DNA of 64,000 bases from JAKSCF01 sp028279945. Lineage in GTDB: Bacteria; Bacillota; Clostridia; Peptostreptococcales; JAAYPU01. Below, piece after piece: positions 35,527-43,844 of this stretch. The translations under genes and the position numbers were made by a program. Each line of letters opens with the position of its first letter. The first letter of the stretch is position 1. Location: the NCBI GenBank assembly GCA_028279945.1, contig JANQMT010000105.1, positions 48,257-112,256 of the forward strand. The letters run 5' to 3'. Below the pieces are notes generated by a model, which saw only the letters and a program-made list of their open reading frames with translations, did no database searches and was not told where the DNA came from.

Positions 35527-37098
35527 GTGGTAAATCAAAATTTTAATAGCGAAAGAAATTCAAAGAAACAAAAACTCAGGCTTGCGGTGTTTTTTCCGGC
35601 ATTCATTTTATTACTTCTTACTATTCTGTTCAACTTTGTGAATGAGGAAGCTTTCTTAAATGCTACAACCATTGCGAAGGATTTCATGGTTGTTGATATG
35701 GGGTGGGTATTTAGTATAGCAGGCGTTTTGAGTCTGATTCTCATTGTTATCGTCTATGTGTCACCCCTTGGGAATGTGAAACTTGGAGGCCCTGATGCCA
35801 AGCCTCTGTTGAAAAAAAAGACCTGGTTTTCTGTAACCCTTTGTACGACCATTGCAGCAGGTATCTTGTTTTGGGGAACTGCCGAACCCATGTGGCATTT
35901 GGCATACCCGCCGGAATCTCTTGGGATTGAACCCATGTCTCCTGAGGCTGCAAAATTTGCCATGGAAACCATGTTTTTGCACTGGACCTTTGTGCCTTAT
36001 GCGTTATATGCGGTTCCCACCATTGTTTTTGGTTTTGCTTATTATAATATGAGACGCTCCTTTAGTGTCGGTTCACAAATCGCACCAATTGTAACCCCTG
36101 GCAGGCAGAAGAGATTCAATGCTTTCATTGATGCCGTGGTTCTTTTCACAGTGGCAGCGGGTATATCCTCGTCTTTTGGAACAGCAGTCATGAATATGGG
36201 CGGTGGTATGAATGCCCTTTTTGGAGTGAACAACGATAAATTCCTTTGGATTATCATAACGGTTATTGGTACGGCAGCATTTATTATTTCATCCAGTACG
36301 GGTTTAATGAAAGGGATAAGAATTTTATCGGATATAAATGTATATCTTTATTATATAATCATTGCTGTATTGTTAGTTTTAGGACCCTCCGTTTACTTTT
36401 TTAGCATGGGGACTGAAGCTTTTGGTGGTTTTTTGGACAATATTTTTAGTAAAGCCCTTTTTACCGGTGCTGCCGCAGGGGATACATGGGCATCAGGGTG
36501 GACCATGTTTTACTGGTCTAATTGGATGGCTTGGGCACCTGTATCAGCCGTATTTCTCGCAAGGATTGCCTATGGTTACAAAATCAGAGAAGTTGTTATG
36601 ATGAATTTTGTTATTCCAAGTATATTCAGTACCATTTGGATGACCATATTATCCGGAACCACAATCAATTTCCAATTAACCGGTAAGGTGGATATCTTGG
36701 CTAAAATGAATGAACAGGGTTCAGCAGCTGCAGCCTATACGGTGCTGGGTGAATTGCCATTGTCAGGATTGATTATCGGCATTTATCTCATTGCTGTCAT
36801 AATATCCTTCATTACGGCCACCGACTCTACAACCAACGCTATGGCCAGCATCTGTACGACAGGAATCACTGATGGCAAGCAGGAAGCCCCGTTATTGATT
36901 AAAGTGGCTTGGGGTATGATTGTTGGTGCAGTGGCGCTTGTATTCATTGCAACATTGGGCTTGGACGGCATTAAAATGATGTCTTATCTGGGAGGATTTC
37001 CGGCACTGTTCCTCGGCCTTCTCAGCTTAGTATCCTTGATGGTCATTATGAGAAAACCAGAAAAATATGATGTGTATTCCAAAAATAAAGAAGCATGA
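35527..37098 (+). CDS. BCCT family transporter
   Basis: This 523-residue protein belongs to the betaine/choline/carnitine transporters with about twelve helices. The family motif GWTMFYWSNWMAWAPVSAVF (about 330) is clear, followed by IREVV. Compared with BetP as I remember it, the aromatic box keeps Trp in FLHW, has Tyr for Trp in the VPYALY segment, keeps the next Tyr, and has Asn in place of one Trp in YWSNW. This suggests a related but different ligand. Translation starts at GTG behind AGGAGG. It is the last gene of the operon, before a strong terminator. Confidence 0.9.
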   Translation: MVNQNFNSERNSKKQKLRLAVFFPAFILLLLTILFNFVNEEAFLNATTIAKDFMVVDMGWVFSIAGVLSLILIVIVYVSPLGNVKLGGPDAKPLLKKKTWFSVTLCTTIAAGILFWGTAEPMWHLAYPPESLGIEPMSPEAAKFAMETMFLHWTFVPYALYAVPTIVFGFAYYNMRRSFSVGSQIAPIVTPGRQKRFNAFIDAVVLFTVAAGISSSFGTAVMNMGGGMNALFGVNNDKFLWIIITVIGTAAFIISSSTGLMKGIRILSDINVYLYYIIIAVLLVLGPSVYFFSMGTEAFGGFLDNIFSKALFTGAAAGDTWASGWTMFYWSNWMAWAPVSAVFLARIAYGYKIREVVMMNFVIPSIFSTIWMTILSGTTINFQLTGKVDILAKMNEQGSAAAAYTVLGELPLSGLIIGIYLIAVIISFITATDSTTNAMASICTTGITDGKQEAPLLIKVAWGMIVGAVALVFIATLGLDGIKMMSYLGGFPALFLGLLSLVSLMVIMRKPEKYDVYSKNKEA

Positions 37099-37177
37099 TT
37101 TCAGAGTTAATATAATCTTTACGCCAAAAAGAATAGGATAGGGGTTAAGGGAAATAATAGTTGTAAGTCAATTTAAC

Positions 37178-37219
37178 AAAAAAGTCTTGAGTAAAAAGAT
37201 ATTTTACCAAGACTTTTTT
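37178..37219 (+). terminator. Terminator of the FAD-ETF-kinase operon
   Basis: AAAAAAGTCTTG (37178-37189) pairs with CAAGACTTTTTT (37208-37219). Inside it GTAAAA (37191-37196) pairs with TTTTAC (37202-37207), with one bulged A. The right arm ends in a six-T run followed by GTTTT. Confidence 0.9.
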
Positions 37220-37305
37220 GTTTTATGTGTATGGTATAAGGAGGACTTGGTTTTGTAGTGGGGAGAATTAACCAAAGGAGAAATAAATAAGAGCATCAAA
37301 TCGTA

Positions 37306-38007
37306 CTACAGTGCAGACTTGATTTCAATATCTTCTACCATACTTTTAAGTTCACTTGTGAATTCTTGTTTTCCTTCTGCAGTTACTTCCATTACGCATT
37401 GTAACATGGGCATGTTTCCGTTGTGAGTGTGTTTTATGCCCAAACCGGTGGCTGCAGCCTGAATATAATCAAAGAAACTACAGTAAGGAATTAATTCGGG
37501 AATATCATTTACTGCTTGAAATTTCCTTACAGCACACTCATTGATGTCAAGAACATACCCTTTTTGTGGACATGTATCTCGACATGTCCATACATAATTA
37601 TCTTTATATTCTCTTTTTTGAGTCTCATCTCCAAATTTCTTCAGTTTGTTAATCCAAAATTTAGTAGTTGTAGTAAAACCAATTATCTTTCTAATGAATT
37701 TAGGAATCCGCTCAAACATTCTATCGGATAGTTTATATAAAAGTCTAACACTTGTTCTAATTGGATAGCCATTGGCCTTCAAAGCCTTGTAAAATGCAAT
37801 AAATGTAACATTGAGATTCATAATAAATGACATGAGATTACGCTTTCCGATGTCAATTAACTGAACCTTCTCAATATTAGCATAGCCTTCGTCAATGATC
37901 TTCTGTGCTTCTTCTGAAGATTTAACTTCTGTTTCAATGACATCTTTATTCCTGCTGACAAAATTATTATAGGTTTTTTGAAATTTAGCAAGTTCTTTAG
38001 TCTTCAT
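37306..38007 (-). CDS. ATC hydrolase-like protein
   Basis: This 233-residue protein resembles the L-2-amino-thiazoline-4-carboxylate hydrolase family. The C-terminal region (about 150-225) has ECAVRKF, an acidic PELIPYCSFFDYIQ stretch, and NMPMLQCVMEV, in the family's order of Cys, Tyr-Cys-Asp and Cys. The N-terminal 140 residues are predicted helical and basic. No signal peptide is seen. Members of this family are common in Clostridia and are mostly of unknown function. The gene has its own promoter and two operator-like repeats and converges on the BCCT gene. The family call is by pattern only. Confidence 0.5.
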   Translation of the reverse strand: MKTKELAKFQKTYNNFVSRNKDVIETEVKSSEEAQKIIDEGYANIEKVQLIDIGKRNLMSFIMNLNVTFIAFYKALKANGYPIRTSVRLLYKLSDRMFERIPKFIRKIIGFTTTTKFWINKLKKFGDETQKREYKDNYVWTCRDTCPQKGYVLDINECAVRKFQAVNDIPELIPYCSFFDYIQAAATGLGIKHTHNGNMPMLQCVMEVTAEGKQEFTSELKSMVEDIEIKSAL

Positions 38008-38061
38008 ATAAATCCTCCTCTCTAATTGGTATAAAAATCAAAATAACAATCTTAAAATATG

Positions 38062-38150
38062 ACTTAACGAAAAGTAAGCTGCCAGCTAAATGAAAAGTTA
38101 CAGTTTTAATGATTGATCTTTTGTTACAAATAACTTACCTTCCGTTAAGT
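38062..38150 (-). promoter_or_regulatory. Two inverted 17-bp operator-like repeats in the leader
   Basis: ACTTAACGAAAAGTAAG (38062-38078) and, in inverse orientation, CTTACCTTCCGTTAAGT (38134-38150) match at 15 of 17 positions. Each is itself a partial palindrome (ACTTA-N8-TAAGT), a form used by TetR-type repressors. The second copy begins just after the -10 box. No such repressor is encoded in the window. Confidence 0.6.
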
Positions 38151-38152
38151 AA

Positions 38153-38181
38153 AATATATTATAATTTTCGGTTTATGTCAA
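38153..38181 (-). promoter_or_regulatory. Promoter of the ATC hydrolase-like gene
   Basis: On the - strand TTGACA (38181-38176), a 17-bp spacer and TATATT (38158-38153) form a strong promoter. The operator-like repeat at 38134-38150 covers the start point. Confidence 0.65.
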
Positions 38182-38308
38182 TATGAATGCTAAAAGAATT
38201 TAAAACAACATAAAAAAAGTTTGACAACTTATTATAATGGTCTGCTAACCCATATAATAGAGATATCGTGACATCAGATAAATCCTTAGTTTTTGAATTG
38301 TTATATTG

Positions 38309-38380
38309 AATTGTCACAATTAGTTTCTTCTTCAGGTGAAAACACTTAACGTTGTACGGTTTGAATTTTCAAAATATAAT
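38309..38380 (+). promoter_or_regulatory. Promoter and dyads of the PTS-aldolase operon
   Basis: TTGTAC (38352-38357), a 17-bp spacer and TATAAT (38375-38380) form a promoter. A palindrome TTTGAATTTTCAAA (38360-38373) fills the spacer. Upstream, AATTGTCACAATT (38309-38321) is a perfect dyad, with another AATTGT at 38296-38301. The region 38182-38295 also has TTGACA (38221) and TATAAT (38253) but not at promoter spacing. Confidence 0.55.
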
Positions 38381-38397
38381 TTGAGTTGAGAAATGGG

Positions 38398-40431
38398 GTG
38401 AGAAACATATTCTATTTAAATAAACGTCAGCAGCAAATCTTAGAATTTCTGATATTAAAAAAAGACAAAATCAATTATGAGGAAATAAGTAAAAGGTTTC
38501 TTGTTTCAAAAAGGACAATAAGAAATGATTTGGATCTCATTGGTGATTTTTTGTCTTCAAGAAATATTAAATTGTCTCGTGATAATGCAGGGGCATTTTA
38601 TATTGAAAATGCTAATGCCGATCAGCTGGCTGAGTTAATGTCTTCCGATGCAATCCTGATTTTAAATCAAAACGAACGTCAGCAGTTAATAATATTGTCC
38701 TTACTTGAAAAAGAGCATCCTTTAACCATCGAAGATATCTCCAATTTTCTCGGTGTCAGTTACTCAACCGTGGCAAACGATATAAAAAATATTCATGGTT
38801 TACTTACGGAATTGGGATTAACCATTTTCAAGAAACCCAATTACGGAATCAGTCTTAGCGGTGATGAGAAAACAATAAGAGCATCCATTATTAAAATAAT
38901 AACATCCAATGTAGATTCAAGACTTTTAAACGGGCTGATAAATTGGCGAGATTTTTCATTAAATAACAAAGTGATGGATACTTTTTTTGAGATTGATTCT
39001 CTGAGAGAAATCAGAAGCTTTTTCTACGAAATGTGCCTGAATTATCGCTGTGGTTTCCCAGATAGTGACAGTATTTTATTGGTTTTGGGGTTAGCCATAA
39101 AATTAAAAAGAATAAGTATTGGCAGGGTACTTAACAATAATCTTTCAACAGAAAATTCTGAAGAGGTTACAAATAATGATCTATATTTTAAAATGGCCGA
39201 ATTCGTGGCGCAAAGAGTAGAAGCCAGTTACGGTATCAAGATGAGTGAATATGAATTAAATGATTTTGTTGTGTTAATAAAAAGCACTCGTTTTATATTC
39301 TTTGATGATTTTGAAATAGCAGATTACCAGCAATACTTAGCACATAGCATGAAAAAAGCAGAGTTGGTTACTTGGGGCGTCCTTAAAAAGATGGAAGCTT
39401 TGTATGGAATTGACTTGATGAATAACCATCAACTCATTACATCTTTAAAGAATCATCTGGCTATATCATTATATCGAGTGGAGAACCGTGTTTTAATTTA
39501 TAATCCTCTTACGGATGAGATAAAGCAAAATTATCCATATTTATTCAATTTAATCAGTTTCATGATTGAAGATTTAATGAAAACCTATGGCTATATAAAA
39601 ATGCCGGATGATGAGATCAGCTATATCGTCATTTATCTTCAGGTAGCTTTTGAAAATATGAAGAAAAATAAGCTTCCCCCAAAGCCCAAAGTATTAGTAA
39701 TCTGCAACACATCCAATATAATAGCAAACTACCTTAGAGTTAAGTTAGAAAAAGAGTTCCCGGAATTAGACTTAATCGGTCCTGTACTTTTAGGAATAGG
39801 TGATAACAATGTTATAAACAACAACCGGCCTGAATTGATCATCTCTACTGAACCCTTAAAATCAGCAGAATGCCCGGTATGTATAATTAGTCCCTTAGTT
39901 ACTGAAAGCGATATCGATAAAATTAATACAGCGCTGACCGATTTGGCAAAATCAGATGGGTTTAAAGGAGTGAATCAATACGTGCTTAAAGATTTATTAC
40001 GCCGAGATGCAATAAAGCTTAGAGTTAAAGCAGAAAATTGGGAAGAAGCCATAAGAAAATCCGGTGAAATGTTGTTGAAGCTGGACTATATTGAAGAAAA
40101 ATATATAGATGCTATGATTCAAACGGTCCATAAACTTGGTCCCTATATCGTTATTGCCCCGGGAATAGCTTTAGCCCATGCCCGACCCGAAGAGGGCGTC
40201 ATTAAAACAAGTTTTTCTTTAATTACTTTAGAAGATCCGGTCCAATTTGGAAACAAAGACAATGATCCGGTAAATCTGGTGGTAACAATAGCTGCGCTTG
40301 ATCACAACAGTCATATTAAAGCTATTAGTGAACTCATTGATATCATCGGAAACAAAGAAAAGTATAAAATAATAACTTCTTCCAATGACCTCAATGAGGT
40401 TTTTGAATTGCTTTATGGAACGTTGGTGTGA
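38398..40431 (+). CDS. PTS-regulated transcription activator (BglG/MtlR type) with EIIA domain
   Basis: This multi-domain regulator has two N-terminal helix-turn-helix motifs (RFLVSKRTIRNDLDLIGDFL near 35, FLGVSYSTVANDIKNI near 125), two PRD domains (about 180-415), an EIIB-like domain with Cys in VLVICNTSN (about 440), and an EIIA domain (about 530-677) whose active His lies in ALAHARPEEG (CAT at 40177). PTS phosphorylation of the PRDs controls such activators. The frame extends to TTG 38386, but the promoter at 38352-38380 would start RNA near 38387, so GTG 38398 or the later ATA 38407 is more likely. No other EIIA gene is present, so this domain may also phosphorylate the IIB of the operon. 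Confidence 0.88.
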   Translation: MRNIFYLNKRQQQILEFLILKKDKINYEEISKRFLVSKRTIRNDLDLIGDFLSSRNIKLSRDNAGAFYIENANADQLAELMSSDAILILNQNERQQLIILSLLEKEHPLTIEDISNFLGVSYSTVANDIKNIHGLLTELGLTIFKKPNYGISLSGDEKTIRASIIKIITSNVDSRLLNGLINWRDFSLNNKVMDTFFEIDSLREIRSFFYEMCLNYRCGFPDSDSILLVLGLAIKLKRISIGRVLNNNLSTENSEEVTNNDLYFKMAEFVAQRVEASYGIKMSEYELNDFVVLIKSTRFIFFDDFEIADYQQYLAHSMKKAELVTWGVLKKMEALYGIDLMNNHQLITSLKNHLAISLYRVENRVLIYNPLTDEIKQNYPYLFNLISFMIEDLMKTYGYIKMPDDEISYIVIYLQVAFENMKKNKLPPKPKVLVICNTSNIIANYLRVKLEKEFPELDLIGPVLLGIGDNNVINNNRPELIISTEPLKSAECPVCIISPLVTESDIDKINTALTDLAKSDGFKGVNQYVLKDLLRRDAIKLRVKAENWEEAIRKSGEMLLKLDYIEEKYIDAMIQTVHKLGPYIVIAPGIALAHARPEEGVIKTSFSLITLEDPVQFGNKDNDPVNLVVTIAALDHNSHIKAISELIDIIGNKEKYKIITSSNDLNEVFELLYGTLV

Positions 40432-40434
40432 AAA

Positions 40435-41457
40435 ATGAAAATATTTAAAGAGCCTGAGCAGGTTAAATGTGAGATTATTAATCTGCTTCTGAAGTGTAAA
40501 GCCAGTTGTGAGAATGCCGAGATAGTTGCCGACTCATTGGTTTTTGCGGATATGCGGGGTACAAAATCTCATGGATTGAATATGTTGGAAGCGTATTTAC
40601 AAAGAATTAATGCCGGCGGTATGTGTCCTCAAGCTTCACCGAAAATATTAAATGAAACCGGGGTGACGGCGGTAGTTGACGGACAAAATGGTTTTGGACA
40701 AATTGCAGCACAAAAAGCAGTTGAGATTGCCATAAGAAAAGCAAAAGAAAACCATATTTCCGGAATAAGTATTCGAAATTCAAACCATTGCGGAGCCTTG
40801 TCATATTATACCAAACAGATTGCTGAAAACGGAATGATTGGTTTTATGTATGCAAATGTAAATCCAAACGTGGCTGCTTTTGGGGGAATGGAAGCCGTTC
40901 TTGGGACCAATCCTCTTGCCATAGCCATGCCTTGCCCCAAGGCACCCATTATACTGGATATGGCGACAAGCACGGTTGCCAAAGCAAAAATATATCACGC
41001 CCGGGAATTAGGGCAGAACATTGATCCGTCTTGGGCAATTGATGTTGACGGAAATCCGACTACTGACCCTGATGCTGCTATAAAAGGGGTTCTTACGGCA
41101 GCAGCGGGGCCTAAAGGCTATGGATTGGCAGTGGCAGTTGAAGTACTTGCAGGCGTCATGACCGGAGCAGGAATGACCAAAGAGGTTCCCTCCGTACATC
41201 GGGGCGTTGACAGAGGCATGAATGCGGGTGCATATATGATGGCGGTCAACCCCGGAGCATTTATTGAAGCAAGTGAATATATGGAACGTGTAGATGGGTT
41301 ATCTTCTGAAATAAAGAATTCAAAGCCTCAACCCGGTAAAACAATATTTTTACCTGGGGAAATTGAAGAAGAAAATTACAAAAAAGCACTTCGCGATGGC
41401 ATTGAGTATGAAGAAAGCTTCTATACGCATGCTTTAGGAGGGGATACAAAGACATAA
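40435..41457 (+). CDS. Malate/L-lactate dehydrogenase (Ldh2) family oxidoreductase
   Basis: This 340-residue NAD(P)-dependent enzyme belongs to the Ldh2/MDH2 family, which includes 2,3-diketogulonate reductase (YiaK) and ureidoglycolate dehydrogenase. The motifs RNSNHCGALSYY with the catalytic His, LGTNPLAIAMPC and PKGYGLAVAVEVLAG are clear. It begins 4 bases after the regulator stop. With an ascorbate-type PTS nearby, reduction of a 2-keto sugar acid is a reasonable guess. Confidence 0.88.
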   Translation: MKIFKEPEQVKCEIINLLLKCKASCENAEIVADSLVFADMRGTKSHGLNMLEAYLQRINAGGMCPQASPKILNETGVTAVVDGQNGFGQIAAQKAVEIAIRKAKENHISGISIRNSNHCGALSYYTKQIAENGMIGFMYANVNPNVAAFGGMEAVLGTNPLAIAMPCPKAPIILDMATSTVAKAKIYHARELGQNIDPSWAIDVDGNPTTDPDAAIKGVLTAAAGPKGYGLAVAVEVLAGVMTGAGMTKEVPSVHRGVDRGMNAGAYMMAVNPGAFIEASEYMERVDGLSSEIKNSKPQPGKTIFLPGEIEEENYKKALRDGIEYEESFYTHALGGDTKT

Positions 41458-41562
41458 ACAAATTGTATTGAATTAAAAACGGCGAGAATTGTTTTATGAT
41501 GACATTTTTTAATAACAGCTGTCAAAGTGCAATGGAGAATAATGATAGAAAGGAGGAGGAAT

Positions 41563-41862
41563 ATGAAAGTTTTAGCTGTTTGCGGATTAGGAATAGGTTC
41601 CAGCGTCATTCTAAAAATCAGTGTCGGTAAAATTCTGGATGACATTGGCATTAAGGATTACAGTATCGATGTGGCAGACATTGGTACAGCGAAGTCCATT
41701 CCTTTTGATATGGCCGTTACAAATGTAGAGTTGGCTGATGTATTAAAAAAAGGAATTCCGTTAGAGAAGCATTTGAGGGTAGTAACCGTCAATAATTTTG
41801 TGGATAAAGATGAAATGAAATCTAAGATTTCGGCATGTCTAAAAGAGATTGGCGAAATCTGA
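41563..41862 (+). CDS. PTS system EIIB component, ascorbate (UlaB) type
   Basis: This is a 99-residue phosphocarrier. Cys7 in VCGLGIGSSVILK is the phosphorylation site (C-G-x-G-x-G-S-S pattern of the SgaB/UlaB family). It receives phosphate from an EIIA and passes it to the sugar carried by the IIC. AAGGAGGAGGA precedes the ATG at 41563; the upstream ATG at 41527 has no such signal. The IIC gene follows after 47 bases. Confidence 0.92.
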   Translation: MKVLAVCGLGIGSSVILKISVGKILDDIGIKDYSIDVADIGTAKSIPFDMAVTNVELADVLKKGIPLEKHLRVVTVNNFVDKDEMKSKISACLKEIGEI

Positions 41863-41909
41863 GGGGGGCTTCACACAAAAATTATAAATATTAAGGAGTG
41901 TGACATTGA

Positions 41910-43187
41910 ATGAGTTTTTTATGGAGTTTAATCAATAACGTGCTGACAAATGCAAACATATTGATCGGTTTGGTAGTATTTATCGGGTTGCTTGCTCAAA
42001 AAAAATCGTCGGATCAGATCATTACAGGCACCCTCAAAACAATTATGGGCATTATAATTCTCAGTACCGGCGCAGGCGTAATGGCCGGTGTAATCTCAAA
42101 TTATCTGGCACCTCTTATGACTCAAGCTTTCGACGTTAAAGGCATTGTGCCAATGACGACATCCGTTGTTTATCTTGCAACAGAGGCTTATGGTTCAACC
42201 GTTGCATATATTATCCTTGGCTCCTTTCTAGTTAATTTAATACTGGCAAGGTTTACGCCTCTAAAATATATATTTCTTTCAGGGCATCATTTTCTTTATG
42301 TCGCTTCAACTATTGCGGTGGCCTTTGCGGCAGCAGGAGTCTTTGGAATGTCAGCCATTATTATGGGTTCACTTATTGCAGGCTTTGCTTATGCGGCGCT
42401 TCCTGCCATTAATAACAAGTTTATGCGGAATATTACGGGAGATCAGCCCCTGGCAATGGGGCACTTTGGCGCCACTGGTTACTGGTTGGGAGGACAAGCA
42501 GGAAAGCTGTTCAAAAAAGATAAGGATAACAGCACTGAATCCTTAAAGCTTCCAAAAGCGTTCAGTTTTGCCAAAGAAGTGATCTGTGCGACAACACTGA
42601 TTATCGTTATTCTTTTAGGCATATGTGTGGCAATAGCAGGTACAGGTTATCTAGTCAATGATCTTAACATTTCGGATAATATAGTCGTGTTTATTCTAAT
42701 GCAGGGTATTACTTTTGGTGCAGGGCTTACGATACTGATGCAGGGTGTCAGAATGTTAATTACCGAAATTCTCTCAGCCTTTGAGGGCATTGCTTCCAAA
42801 GTCGTTCCCAACGCCGTACCGGCACTTGACTGTCCGGTAGTATTTCCCTATGCGCCCAATGCCGTCTTAATCGGTTTCGTTTCAGCTACAGTAGTGGGCA
42901 TTCTCACCTCAGTCGTATTCGGTTTGGCTACCGGAGTGGGTGTGGTACCTCCTATGATAGAGTTTTTCTTTATGGGTGGTGCGGCAGGTGTTTTCGGTAA
43001 TTCAACCGGCGGGGTCAAGGGTGCAGTCATAGCCGGAGCAATTCAAGGTGTACTATTCATCATTCTGCCTGCCCTATATTTTGAAGCCTGTGCTTCCATA
43101 TTAGGACCGGTAAACGTTACTGTTGTTGACCCTGACTTTTGCTGGTCAGGACTTATTGCCAATACAATCGGCAGATTCATTAACTGA
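41910..43187 (+). CDS. PTS system EIIC component, ascorbate (UlaA/SgaT) family
   Basis: This 425-residue membrane protein is the sugar-translocating unit of an ascorbate-family PTS. It has about ten helices. Family landmarks are TLKTIMGIIILSTGAGVMAG, VYLATEAYGSTVAY, GDQPLAMGHFGATGYWLGG and FFMGGAAGVFGNSTGG. UlaA itself imports L-ascorbate, but the typical ascorbate genes (ulaG lactonase, ulaD, ulaE, ulaF) are not here. The substrate is probably another sugar acid or lactone. Confidence 0.92.
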   Translation: MSFLWSLINNVLTNANILIGLVVFIGLLAQKKSSDQIITGTLKTIMGIIILSTGAGVMAGVISNYLAPLMTQAFDVKGIVPMTTSVVYLATEAYGSTVAYIILGSFLVNLILARFTPLKYIFLSGHHFLYVASTIAVAFAAAGVFGMSAIIMGSLIAGFAYAALPAINNKFMRNITGDQPLAMGHFGATGYWLGGQAGKLFKKDKDNSTESLKLPKAFSFAKEVICATTLIIVILLGICVAIAGTGYLVNDLNISDNIVVFILMQGITFGAGLTILMQGVRMLITEILSAFEGIASKVVPNAVPALDCPVVFPYAPNAVLIGFVSATVVGILTSVVFGLATGVGVVPPMIEFFFMGGAAGVFGNSTGGVKGAVIAGAIQGVLFIILPALYFEACASILGPVNVTVVDPDFCWSGLIANTIGRFIN

Positions 43188-43207
43188 TTGGTTGAAGGTT
43201 GAAGACG

Positions 43208-43843
43208 ATGGAATTTATAGATATTTCACAGGCGTATAAGCCTGGGATGAAACGCTACAGGAGCATGGATGATTTTAAATACGAATGGATCAGGCATTAC
43301 GACAAAGGCTCCGGCATGGCGCTCTCACGCTCAGTCATTCCGAGCCATCTCGGTACACATATTGATTCACCTTACCATTTTATTAAAAACGGTAAAAAAA
43401 TAGGTGATATCCCCATTAAAACGTTGTGCGGAAAAGCTCAGGTGATAAATGCAACGGGCAGGTTGTATATTGACAGCCATTTTTTAAAAAGTCTCACAAT
43501 AACTTGCCCAAGACTTATCTTTAAGACCGATAATACGGAAAAACTTAAAATCGAAACGGACTTTGACAATGTATATTTCACTGATGATGCCTGCCAGTAC
43601 CTTGCATCACAAAATATATTGCTTGTGGGCACGGACTACTTTAATGTAGATGCCAGAGGCGACAAGAATCGCAAAGCGCACAGGATACTATTAAAAAATG
43701 ACATCGTTATATTGGAGGGGGCTGTACTTGATGAAGTCTTTGAGGGCGAATACGATCTGTACTGCCTGCCCCTAAAGGTTAACGAATTGGAAGGTGCGCC
43801 ATGCAGAGCTGTACTTAAAAAGTTGAAAAAGAATGGAGCTTGA
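43208..43843 (+). CDS. Cyclase family hydrolase
   Basis: This 211-residue protein belongs to the metal-dependent cyclase/kynurenine formamidase family. The metal-binding H-x-G-T-H-x-D-x-P-x-H signature is present as HLGTHIDSPYH near residue 60. The TTG at 43199 extends the frame slightly; ATG 43208 follows AAGGTTGAAG. In this operon it could open a lactone or hydrolyse an amide. Its stop overlaps the ribosome binding site of the next gene. Confidence 0.85.
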   Translation: MEFIDISQAYKPGMKRYRSMDDFKYEWIRHYDKGSGMALSRSVIPSHLGTHIDSPYHFIKNGKKIGDIPIKTLCGKAQVINATGRLYIDSHFLKSLTITCPRLIFKTDNTEKLKIETDFDNVYFTDDACQYLASQNILLVGTDYFNVDARGDKNRKAHRILLKNDIVILEGAVLDEVFEGEYDLYCLPLKVNELEGAPCRAVLKKLKKNGA

Positions 43844-43844
43844 T

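Noticed and set aside
35747..35982. Three overlapping - strand frames within the BCCT gene
   Set aside because: All lie inside a well-supported + strand gene and lack ribosome binding sites; they reflect codon bias.
38221..38258. TTGACA and TATAAT upstream of the PTS regulator
   Set aside because: The two boxes are 26 bp apart, so they do not form a normal promoter; a better one lies at 38352-38380.
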